Source: Alistipes sp. (GTDB lineage: Bacteria; Bacteroidota; Bacteroidia; Bacteroidales; Rikenellaceae). From it: a DNA stretch of 61,121 nucleotides. The notes below the pieces were generated by a model. It was not told where the DNA came from. It saw only the letters and a program-made list of their open reading frames with translations, and ran no database searches. The stretch lies in the NCBI GenBank assembly GCA_020026395.1, contig JAHHQM010000010.1:1-61121 (forward strand), read 5' to 3'. How positions within the stretch are numbered: the stretch's first letter is position 1; every line of letters begins with the position of its first letter. Below, piece by piece: positions 42,760 to 50,179 of this stretch. The translations under genes were made by a program, and so were the position numbers.

Positions 42760-43498
42760 GCCGATTTCCCCCGCGGGGGTGCGAGCCTGAGTGCGGGGGC
42801 GAAAGGTGCGGAGCCTGGGGCAAGGAAGAGAGAAAAAGGAGAAGAGAAAGGTGCGCCGAGTGAGATAAGGAGCGCGAGGACAAGACGAAGAGAGCGAAAG
42901 TCTGGCGGAGTGCCGATAACGAGGTGCGGGGTCAGACGGAGTGCGTGGCGTTGGAGCGAGGGGTTGAGAGAGTGGAACAAAGCTCGGAGGGAGAAGTGCG
43001 GAGTAAGGCGGCGATAAGCCATGCGGCGAGCGTGGCTTGCGGAGCGTGAAATTGGAATTGTGAAATCGGATACGCACGCGAGGTGCGGGGCGTATCCCGA
43101 GAAACACGGCCTTGTGCGGTGAGCATTTCGGGCAGAGCGCACATACCGCCTAATTGCAGGGTGCACCCGTTGCCGAGTGATTCCGAGTCGGTCTATAATC
43201 GAATCCCGCAATCCCGTTATTTTACCGCCCCGAAAAACAGCGAGACATTCACCCCGAAAACATCAAAATGTTACCCGGCCCAAAATTTCGGGGCAAACTT
43301 GGTGTGCAAATTTCTGCGGTGCGGAATACCCGAATATTCCCTGAAGATCCCCCGAATATTTTCCCGAAAAATATTTTTTTTAGCCATTCCCTGGGGACGG
43401 TGCGTCCCGAGGATGGAGGTTTTTGCACGTAAGATTACCATGTGCCCAAATCGAATTCCCGTCCTTCGGGGTGCGGATTTCCCGACCACAATCAATAA
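42760..43498. other. Non-coding, first purine-rich then mixed
   Basis: From 42770 to about 43060 the plus strand is almost entirely purine-biased, with repeated words such as gagcgcgagga, ggagaag and gtgcgg. From 43090 onward it becomes pyrimidine-rich with cccgaaaa words. I see no credible coding region. The end feeds into a strong orphan terminator. Confidence 0.55.
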
Positions 43499-43545
43499 TA
43501 AACGACCGAACCTTTCGGAAGGGTTCGGTCGTTTATTTTTTGTGT
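43499..43545 (+). terminator. Orphan intrinsic terminator
   Basis: Perfect 13-bp stem (aaacgaccgaacc / ggttcggtcgttt) with a nine-base loop and a T-rich tail. No protein gene lies within 700 bp upstream on this strand, so it may end a small RNA. Confidence 0.8.
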
Positions 43546-43737
43546 GCGAATGGCGTTAAAAACGGCTGTTCGTAATGTTGATAATCGGGGGTGTTTTTAA
43601 CAGAGTTGTGAACAATTTTGTTGATAACTTTTCTAATGCGTTATAAATCAGCAAGGAAGAAAAATGCTTTATCTGCCTTTTTCCCTCCTCGTTGATTATA
43701 AACACAACTACTTATGATTGGACTTTTACGCTTATGA

Positions 43738-43861
43738 CGAAACAACCAAGTGCGTCCATCGTCCTCGAAACAGGCACTCGCGGATCTACTCACCTCTTGT
43801 TTTCCAAGCGGGCGAATCCCTAAAATGATCCGTCGTCGGTGTTCGCTTCTTGTTTGTTTCG
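43738..43861 (-). ncRNA. Candidate structured small RNA
   Basis: A perfect promoter lies just upstream on the minus strand. The predicted 5' end pairs with sequence ~110 nt downstream: CGAAACAAACAAG with CTTGGTTGTTTCG (12 of 13), then GCG/CGC. Inside, CGGATC/GATCCG pair and two small hairpins follow (CTTG-CAAG and GGG-CCC). No convincing ORF starts after the predicted transcription start. It could be a 6S-type RNA or a known Bacteroidales RNA family; I cannot decide. The 3' end is uncertain because no clear terminator follows. Confidence 0.55.
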
Positions 43862-43865
43862 GCGG

Positions 43866-43895
43866 CAAAGATAAATTAAAATTTTTGATTAACAA
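43866..43895 (-). promoter_or_regulatory. Promoter of the candidate small RNA
   Basis: Minus-strand TATCTTTG (43866-43873) with TTG at 43893-43895, exactly 19 bp upstream, inside an AT-rich stretch. Confidence 0.75.
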
Positions 43896-44520
43896 AATAA
43901 GAATGTTTAATAATGTAAAAATATTGAGGGACAGCCTTCTAAGTGGGTTTAAAGGCCGATTTCGGGGTTCGGGATTTTCAAAAAAAGGTCGGGCGAGGGG
44001 TTTTAATTGATAAAATTTAGGGGAAATACGGGGCGGGGCATCCCCTCGGGCGTCGGTTTTTCGGAAAAAGGAGAGGATCGGGGCGTATCGGACGAGAAAT
44101 TTCGGGCGGTGGTGGGGCGCGTGGGGAAAGGCGGTGCGAAATTTTTAGAACGGAGGGACTCGCGTCCTGAAAAAATCGCGGGGATCGGGCTGCGAATTTC
44201 GGGTGGCGGTGAAGAACAGGCTAAAATTTTAAGAAGTCGGAGGATTTGCCTTAAAAAAGTTGCGGGGCGGGAGAAAAGTCCCGAGTGGCAACGGGGTAAA
44301 GATAGCGCGAGCAAAGGCGCGAAGATTTCTAATCTAATGCGTAAAGAAATCGTCCCGAATCGTGGAAAAGTACGGATCGGAGGAGGGGTGGCGAAAGTGG
44401 CGCATTGTAAAAAGCAAGGGGGCTAAAGTTTGAAGACACTACCTGCATTCCGCACCCCGAATCGCGGAACGGCGGACAATCCTCCTAAAAACGGATTTAT
44501 CCCCCGAAGCTCCTTTATAA
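43896..44520. other. Non-coding stretch upstream of the glucokinase terminator
   Basis: About 600 bp with an AT-rich start (to ~43930) and then G-rich plus-strand sequence with many gggg and cggg words. No gene or promoter is supported. Confidence 0.5.
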
Positions 44521-44522
44521 AT

Positions 44523-44560
44523 AAAAAAGGTGACCGCTTCCGAGGAAGGGGCACCTTTAG
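44523..44560 (-). terminator. Glucokinase terminator
   Basis: Minus-strand stem aaaggtg / cacctttt with inner CTTCC/GGAAG pairing, then a T run. Confidence 0.8.
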
Positions 44561-44578
44561 ATGCTGTGTAGCGATTGT

Positions 44579-45583
44579 TTATTTCGAGGCTTCCTGCCAG
44601 ATCAGTGCCGATGCACCGAGGATGGCGGCGTTCTTGCCCTGGATACCGCTGGGGAGCAGTTTCACCTTGTCCTTGAAGACGAACAGCATGTTCTCCTCGA
44701 GGTAGTGCTGCGTCGGCTCGAACAAGAGACGACCTGCCTTCGACAAACCACCGAACAGGAAGATGGCTTCGGGAGAGGTGATCGTAACGACGTTGGCCAG
44801 TGCGCGACCCAGCAGTTCGCCCGTGAAACGGAAGCACTCCAAAGCAATGGGGTCACCCTCCTGGGCGGCGGCCGAAATCATCGATGCGTCGAAATCACCG
44901 TAGGCGATGTCGCGGAGCTTGCTCGGCTCGGTCATCGTGGCCATCAATTCGAAAGCCGTACGTTTGATACCCGTGGCCGAAACATAAGCCTCCAGGCAAC
45001 CCTTACGACCGCAACCGCAGTCACGACCGCCCGGAACGGCGATCACGTGGCCGAACTCGCCGGCAAAACCGTCATGACCGTAGATCATCTCGCCGTTCGA
45101 CACGAAACCCGAACCAAGACCCGTACCGAGGGTGATCATGATGAAATCCTTCATGCCCTTGGCGTTACCGTAGATCATTTCGCCGATGGTTGCGGCGTTG
45201 GCGTCGTTCGTCACGAGCGTGCGCAGTCCGCCGAAGCAGCGCGATACATCCTCGGCCAGCGGGAAGTGACGGCGCATCTCGTCGTTGTTGACTTCGCCGA
45301 TGCGGAAACGCCACAGGTTGGCGGGACTTTCGACCGTACCTTTGTGGAAGTTGGCGTTGGGGGCACCGATACCGATACCCATCAGTTCGTATTCGAAGGT
45401 GATGCTGTCCACCATGGCGTGCATGGCCTGGCACAAATCGTGCACATAAGCCGGATAGTCATCGACATGGGGGTATTTTTTGGTCGAGATGACCGATTCT
45501 GCATAAAGATCACCGTTTTCATCGACAAGGCCGAATGCGGTGTTGATGCCACCGATATCGACACCAATAGCAAGTTTCTTCAT
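44579..45583 (-). CDS. ROK family glucokinase
   Basis: The 334-residue sugar kinase has the phosphate-binding start AIGVDIGGINTAFGLVD. It also has GIGIGAPNANFHKGTVESP, NDANAATIGEMIYG, TLGTGLGSGFV and the ROK zinc motif CGCGRKGCLEAYVSATG. ROK members include glucokinases, N-acetylhexosamine kinases and repressors; no DNA-binding domain is present, so a kinase is likely. It is monocistronic with its own promoter and terminator. Confidence 0.93.
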   Translation of the reverse strand: MKKLAIGVDIGGINTAFGLVDENGDLYAESVISTKKYPHVDDYPAYVHDLCQAMHAMVDSITFEYELMGIGIGAPNANFHKGTVESPANLWRFRIGEVNNDEMRRHFPLAEDVSRCFGGLRTLVTNDANAATIGEMIYGNAKGMKDFIMITLGTGLGSGFVSNGEMIYGHDGFAGEFGHVIAVPGGRDCGCGRKGCLEAYVSATGIKRTAFELMATMTEPSKLRDIAYGDFDASMISAAAQEGDPIALECFRFTGELLGRALANVVTITSPEAIFLFGGLSKAGRLLFEPTQHYLEENMLFVFKDKVKLLPSGIQGKNAAILGASALIWQEASK

Positions 45584-45625
45584 ATTGATTGAATATTTTC
45601 AAGTTATTTTTTTCTTTAAATAGGT

Positions 45626-45656
45626 CAAAGTTAGAACAAAATTCGGGACCCTCCAA
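45626..45656 (-). promoter_or_regulatory. Promoter of the glucokinase gene
   Basis: Minus-strand TAACTTTG (45626-45633) with TTG at 45654-45656, 20 bp upstream. Confidence 0.65.
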
Positions 45657-45794
45657 AACATTTGTTCTTTTTTCGGTCGAAACCTGTGCATCGGACGCTG
45701 GGTGTGCGGGTTGCACGTCCCCGAAAAACGCAAACTCCAAGGGGTGTATCTCCCTTTTTTTTACGAAAATGCAGTATCTCCGAAGTTTTTTTCC

Positions 45795-45802
45795 TATTTT
45801 TG
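45795..45802 (+). promoter_or_regulatory. -7 box (TATTTTTG) for the polyprenyl synthase gene
   Basis: Consensus box 36 bases upstream of the ATG; no clear -33. Confidence 0.55.
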
Positions 45803-45838
45803 GGAAAAATATTGAAACCCCTCATAAAATACGTAGTT

Positions 45839-46807
45839 ATGGATACCGATCAGCAAATTCTTGAAACCTTCGAAAAATATCTGGCGCAGACGCTTTTCCC
45901 CGATGAACCCGAATTGCTCTACGCCCCGATTCGTTACTCGTTGGCCGGTGGCGGCAAACGCCTTCGTCCGATGCTTTTGCTGCTTTCGTACCGCCTGTTC
46001 GGCGACGATGTGCAGCGTGCTCTGCCTGCGGCTGCGGCCGTGGAGGTGTTCCACAACTTCACGTTGCTGCACGACGACATCATGGACAACTCGATGTTGC
46101 GTCGCGGAAAACCTTCGGTCTATGCCAAGTGGGGTCAGAATACCGCCATCCTGTCGGGTGATGCGATGGTGATTTCGGCCTACAAACTCCTCGAGCAGAT
46201 CGCTCCCGAATACCTGCCGCGCATCCTTCGGATCTTCAACCAGATGGCGCTGGAGGTGTGCGAGGGTCAGCAGTACGACATGGACTTCGAGCGCAAGCAG
46301 AAAGTCTCGGTGGTCGAGTACATGAACATGATCGAGCAGAAGACTTCGGTGCTGTTGGCCGGTTCGGCCATGATCGGCGCCACGCTCGGCGAAGCCTCCG
46401 AGGAGCAGATCCGTCAGTTGCGTCGTTTCGCCATCGAACTGGGTATGGCCTTCCAGTTGCAGGACGATTTGTTGGACAGCTACGGATCGGACCAGTGGAC
46501 GAAACCCATCGGCGGCGACATCCTGGAGCATAAGATGACCTATCTGATGATTTCGGCCATGAGTCACTCGTCGGAGGAGGAGCGTAAGGTGCTGCGCGAG
46601 ACGCATCGCCGTGAGGATCTCACGAACGACCAGAAGATCGAGACCGTTCTGGAGATCTACAACCGCCACAACGTCCGCCACCTGACCGAGCAGCAGATCT
46701 CGTTGCGTTTCGATCGTGCGCTGGCCATCCTGGACGACCTGGGCGACAAGGAGCGTACCGAGCCGTTGCGTCACTTCGCACGCAGTCTGATGGGACGCAA
46801 AAAATAA
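45839..46807 (+). CDS. Polyprenyl diphosphate synthase
   Basis: The 322-residue trans-prenyltransferase condenses IPP units onto an allylic diphosphate. Both aspartate-rich motifs are present: LLHDDIMDNSMLRRGKP near residue 80 and QLQDDLLDSYG near 210, preceded by GGGKRLRPMLLLLS. Product length (geranylgeranyl or longer, for menaquinone) cannot be told reliably. The start MDTDQQILETFEKYL is used; the frame upstream crosses the promoter. It lies nine bases before the U32 gene. Confidence 0.94.
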   Translation: MDTDQQILETFEKYLAQTLFPDEPELLYAPIRYSLAGGGKRLRPMLLLLSYRLFGDDVQRALPAAAAVEVFHNFTLLHDDIMDNSMLRRGKPSVYAKWGQNTAILSGDAMVISAYKLLEQIAPEYLPRILRIFNQMALEVCEGQQYDMDFERKQKVSVVEYMNMIEQKTSVLLAGSAMIGATLGEASEEQIRQLRRFAIELGMAFQLQDDLLDSYGSDQWTKPIGGDILEHKMTYLMISAMSHSSEEERKVLRETHRREDLTNDQKIETVLEIYNRHNVRHLTEQQISLRFDRALAILDDLGDKERTEPLRHFARSLMGRKK

Positions 46808-46816
46808 ACACCGCAA

Positions 46817-48064
46817 ATGCAAAGAAAAGATATTGAAATTATGGCCCCGGTGGGGTCATACGAATCCCTGATGGCCGCCATCGAAGCGGGTGCCGACTCG
46901 ATTTATTTCGGAGTGGGCAAACTCAACATGCGCTCGGCGTCGGCTGCAAACTTTACGTTGGACGACCTTTCGAAGATCGTCCATATTGCCCACGAACACG
47001 GCGTGAAGACCTATCTTACGGTCAATACCGTGGTTTATGAGGACGAACTTCTAACGGTACACGAGGTGATCGACCGCGCCCACGAGGAGGGTGTCGATGC
47101 CATCATCGCTTCGGATATGGCGGCAATCCTTTATGCCCGCCGTATCGGACAGGAGGTACACATCTCGACGCAGTGCAACATTTCGAATTCCGAGGCCGTG
47201 AAATTCTTTTCGCAGTGGGCCGATACGGTGGTGCTCGCCCGCGAACTTTCGCTGGAGCAGATCGCAAAGATCCACCGCGAAATCGTCGAGAATCAGATCT
47301 GCGGTCCGCGGGGCGAACTGGTCGAGATCGAGATGTTTGCCCACGGCGCTTTGTGCATGTCGATTTCGGGCAAATGCTACCTGTCGCTCTACGAGACGAA
47401 TTGCTCGGCCAACCGCGGGGCCTGCCGTCAGTTGTGTCGCCGTAAATATACGGTACGCGACAAGGAGACGGGTGCGGAACTCGACATCGACGGACGCTAT
47501 GTCCTCTCGCCCAAGGATTTGTGTACGGTTGATTTTCTGGACAAATTCATCTCGGCGGGTGTGCGTGTGCTGAAAATCGAAGGCCGTGCGCGTGGTGCGG
47601 AGTATGTCAAACGCGTGGTCGAGACCTACGATGCGACGCTGCGTGCCATCGAGGCGGGAACCTACACGCGTGAGGCCGTCAAGGAGTTCAAGGAGCGTCT
47701 GGCGACGGTCTTCAACCGCGGATTCTGGGAAGGCTACTATGCAGGCCGTCCCGTGGCGGAGCATAGCGAAAATTACGGTTCGTCGGCCACGATGCGCAAA
47801 GTTTTTGTGGGTCGCGTGACGAATTTCTTCAAGAAATTGTCGGTTGCGGAGGTGGCTGTCGAGGCTGCACCGCTGAAGGTCGGCGAGCAGATCTTCTTCA
47901 TGGGCCCGACGACGGGTGTGAAGGAGCAGACGCTCGAGGAGTTGCACGGCCCCGAAGGCGAGGTGTGCGACGAGGTGAAGCAGGGCAACCTGTGCGCCAT
48001 TCACACCAACGACCTGATCCGTCGCGGCGACCAGCTCTACAAATTTGTGGAGGTCGGAGAGTAA
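46817..48064 (+). CDS. U32 family protein (TrhP-like tRNA hydroxylation)
   Basis: The 415-residue protein starts MQRKDIEIMAPVGSYESLMAAIEAGADSIYFG, the short U32 type. The cysteine set FAHGALCMSISGKCYLS and NRGACRQLCRRKY is near residues 175-215. E. coli TrhP (YegQ) forms 5-hydroxyuridine at the tRNA wobble position using prephenate. This is the second U32 member in the window and lacks the long C-terminal region of the first. It is co-transcribed with the polyprenyl synthase gene and ends at a strong terminator. Confidence 0.9.
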   Translation: MQRKDIEIMAPVGSYESLMAAIEAGADSIYFGVGKLNMRSASAANFTLDDLSKIVHIAHEHGVKTYLTVNTVVYEDELLTVHEVIDRAHEEGVDAIIASDMAAILYARRIGQEVHISTQCNISNSEAVKFFSQWADTVVLARELSLEQIAKIHREIVENQICGPRGELVEIEMFAHGALCMSISGKCYLSLYETNCSANRGACRQLCRRKYTVRDKETGAELDIDGRYVLSPKDLCTVDFLDKFISAGVRVLKIEGRARGAEYVKRVVETYDATLRAIEAGTYTREAVKEFKERLATVFNRGFWEGYYAGRPVAEHSENYGSSATMRKVFVGRVTNFFKKLSVAEVAVEAAPLKVGEQIFFMGPTTGVKEQTLEELHGPEGEVCDEVKQGNLCAIHTNDLIRRGDQLYKFVEVGE

Positions 48065-48087
48065 TCCGACACCCTTTAAAAAGAAAG

Positions 48088-48121
48088 AAAGGTGAATTCC
48101 CCTTCGAGGAAATTCACCTTT
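48088..48121. terminator. Bidirectional terminator
   Basis: Stem aaaggtgaatt / aattcaccttt, flanked by A-rich and T-rich sequence, between convergent genes. Confidence 0.85.
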
Positions 48122-48145
48122 CCCGGTTTTAGAAAGTGAGGTTTT

Positions 48146-48646
48146 TTACTTTCGAATAATGCGGATGTCGGTCGCCGGTTGGAACGCAAGATCGGTGTAC
48201 TCGAAGGCCTGCACCGCGGCAAACGAATTGTCGGCCGTGCGGTACAGGGTCACGATCAGCGAATGCACCGCGCTCTCCTTACGCGAGGCGAGTCCCTGGA
48301 TGTCGCCCCGCTCGATCTGGGAGAGGATCTCGTCGCGATCCTTCAGATCGAATCCGTATTCGCGGCGGATGAGGCGTTCGCCCGTCTTCTGAAGGCAGGG
48401 CGTGCCGCGTTTCTGCGCCAGTCGGATAAAGAGGATCAGACCGCTTAGGATCATCAGAAGAACTCCCAGCGAAAGGATGCCGAACGAGATGTTGTGGGGC
48501 AACAAACCCGTATCAAGATCCGAGAAAAGAATCATCAGAAATCCCGCTCCCAGAAGGAGGGCATACGTGGAAACTGATTTGCGACGGCGTACAATCGCTC
48601 CGTCGGGCAGGGCGTACATCGCCTTGCAAATATTACTGTCGTTCAT
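48146..48646 (-). CDS. Unknown membrane protein, two helices
   Basis: I do not recognise this 166-residue protein. It has ~25 polar residues, two hydrophobic helices (STYALLLGAGFLMILFSDL and ISFGILSLGVLLMILSGLILFI) and a ~95-residue soluble C-terminal domain ending DLAFQPATDIRIIRK. The soluble part contains SLIVTLYRTADNSFAAVQAFEY, suggesting a small beta domain. It stands alone. Confidence 0.72.
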   Translation of the reverse strand: MNDSNICKAMYALPDGAIVRRRKSVSTYALLLGAGFLMILFSDLDTGLLPHNISFGILSLGVLLMILSGLILFIRLAQKRGTPCLQKTGERLIRREYGFDLKDRDEILSQIERGDIQGLASRKESAVHSLIVTLYRTADNSFAAVQAFEYTDLAFQPATDIRIIRK

Positions 48647-48685
48647 GGTTGTTTTTTAATTTGGGTGGGGCGTAATCTGCCCCGA

Positions 48686-48789
48686 TTAGCATTTTTTTTG
48701 TAAGTGTGGGCATGGAATGCCCGTAAACGTGAATAGACGACGGAATGTCCCGCTTCGTGGAACGGTTTCCTGTGTGGAAAAAATGCTAA
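48686..48789. repeat. 12-bp inverted repeats around an 80-bp spacer
   Basis: ttagcatttttt (48686-48697) and aaaaaatgctaa (48778-48789) are perfect inverted copies. The spacer has no gene, and the right copy borders the stop of the next minus-strand gene. Confidence 0.6.
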
Positions 48790-49157
48790 ATGATTAACCG
48801 CCTGAGGGCCACGACGTAGTAGTCGGCCGCACGCAGGACGGCATGAGCGAAGAAATATTCCCGATTGGAGGATATCGTGAGATTAGCGCCCGAATGTGCT
48901 GCCAGACTGCACAGGCGCATGGTGAAGCGATGGTGATGGTGTCGCGGGGTGCGGTGCATGGGCGTACGCACCGATGACTGGGTGGGGCGGCTGATGCCCG
49001 TCATGATACGGATCGTCCGATCGGGGGTGTCCCATTGCGGGATCTCCTCCGCGGAGGTCTCTTCCCACGCAGGCATACCGCCCTCAGGCTGATTCTGGGC
49101 TTCGGCCAAAAACAGCGAACCAAGCAGGAAGAAAATAAAAATGACGAATCGTTTCAT
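48786..49157 (-). CDS. Unknown small secreted protein
   Basis: This 123-residue protein has a clear signal peptide (MKRFVIFIFFLLGSLFLAEAQ) with likely cleavage after AEA. The mature part is Trp/Pro/Glu-rich at first (MPAWEETSAEEIPQWDTP), then His-rich (RTPRHHHHRF), and ends in a short hydrophobic stretch. A -7 box 38 bases upstream supports this start. No family is recognised and the gene could be lineage-restricted. Confidence 0.6.
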   Translation of the reverse strand: MKRFVIFIFFLLGSLFLAEAQNQPEGGMPAWEETSAEEIPQWDTPDRTIRIMTGISRPTQSSVRTPMHRTPRHHHHRFTMRLCSLAAHSGANLTISSNREYFFAHAVLRAADYYVVALRRLII

Positions 49158-49194
49158 GAAGTACGACCTCGGGGATCGCAAAATTTGTTCAGGG

Positions 49195-49202
49195 CAAAAG
49201 TA
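49195..49202 (-). promoter_or_regulatory. -7 box (TACTTTTG) for the small secreted protein gene
   Basis: Consensus -7 match on the minus strand; no -33 found. Confidence 0.45.
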
Positions 49203-49228
49203 GAACGAATAATTCGGTAAATGTTCTC

Positions 49229-50089
49229 CTATTGCGGAATAAAAATGTAACTTATCGTACCTGTCTGACGTGAGGGGGCGTTGTTGTCGATGTTGAATTT
49301 CGAGCGGCGTGCAGCGTTGAGTGCGGCCTCGCGCATGCACTGGTCACCACCCTCCAGAACCTTTGCCGAAACAACCTTACCCGAGCAGGTGATCGTCGCC
49401 TCGACCACCACTTCGCCACCTCCCTCGCACAGGTAGGCGGGGATGTGGATGTAACGCGACGTGCGCGTGGGATTCGTAAACGAGAACGAGACCGTCACAC
49501 GCCCCTTGACCCGTCGGTCTTCGTGTTCGCGGTCGCCTTTCGAGCCCGATGCCGAATTGCGGATGTTCTGCTCCTCGGCCAGGCCGCGTTCGTAGGCTTC
49601 GCGGTTCTGACGCATACGCTCCTGCGCCTCTTCGGCCGCCTCGTTGATGGCGGCGGCGTTCGTGCCGCGGTCGTCTTTAAGTTGCTCGTTCAGAGCGTTT
49701 TCGTTCGACGTCTGGTTCTTGATGCTCGACCAGTCGATGGGATCCTGCTGCTGGCGGCGGCGCGTCTCCTCCAAGAGGCGGTCGCGCTCCTTCTCCAACT
49801 CGGCGAGTTGTTGCAGGTCGATATACATGGTCTGGGTCGTCTCCTTGCGGCCGACCACAATCTTGGTCGATACGAAGGTGATCATCAGCACCAGATAGGT
49901 GATCAGCGTGACGCACAACCCGATGCGGTGGTCGTAACTCCACGAACCGACATCCTCCCGACGATTGTCGAACGGCAGTTTGAGCCGCGGACGCCGCGGG
50001 GCGGTGTGGGGTGCGGGGGAAGGGGCGGCCTCGGGGGCTTTCTTTTCCGACGCTTCGGATGCGGGTGTTTCGGGTGTGGGTGTTGCCAT
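49229..50089 (-). CDS. TonB-like energy-transducer protein
   Basis: The 286-residue protein has a Pro/Ala-rich cytoplasmic N-terminus, one membrane helix near residues 55-77 (IGLCVTLITYLVLMITFVSTKIVV) and a long charged helical stalk rich in Glu, Arg and Gln. The C-terminal ~90 residues are TonB-like (GEVVVEATITCSGKVVSAKVLEGGDQCMREAALNAARRSKF). It probably couples the proton-motive-force motor to outer-membrane receptors, but no exbB/exbD is nearby. The start MATPTPETP fits a -7 box 25 bases upstream. Confidence 0.72.
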   Translation of the reverse strand: MATPTPETPASEASEKKAPEAAPSPAPHTAPRRPRLKLPFDNRREDVGSWSYDHRIGLCVTLITYLVLMITFVSTKIVVGRKETTQTMYIDLQQLAELEKERDRLLEETRRRQQQDPIDWSSIKNQTSNENALNEQLKDDRGTNAAAINEAAEEAQERMRQNREAYERGLAEEQNIRNSASGSKGDREHEDRRVKGRVTVSFSFTNPTRTSRYIHIPAYLCEGGGEVVVEATITCSGKVVSAKVLEGGDQCMREAALNAARRSKFNIDNNAPSRQTGTISYIFIPQ

Positions 50090-50113
50090 TGTTTTATGCG
50101 GTGATATTTTGCA

Positions 50114-50121
50114 CAAAAGTA
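50114..50121 (-). promoter_or_regulatory. -7 box (TACTTTTG) for the TonB-like gene
   Basis: Consensus box on the minus strand that fixes the start at 50089 rather than at an upstream in-frame ATG. Confidence 0.5.
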
Positions 50122-50142
50122 GGCTATTTAAATGATTTTTCA

Positions 50143-50150
50143 TATATTTG
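50143..50150 (+). promoter_or_regulatory. -7 box (TATATTTG) for lpxC-fabZ
   Basis: Consensus box 29 bases upstream of the ATG, diverging from the TonB-like gene. Confidence 0.6.
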
Positions 50151-50179
50151 CGAGAAATTATAATCAAATGTTTTAAAAT

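Noticed and set aside
43083..43559. A 158-codon plus-strand frame in the 43-kb gap
   Set aside because: It runs through the orphan terminator stem, has no domain and crosses strongly skewed DNA; more likely non-coding.
43641..43895. An 84-codon minus-strand frame over the candidate small RNA
   Set aside because: Its start codon lies in the -33 element of the predicted promoter, so the mRNA would not contain it, and the translation has no recognisable family.
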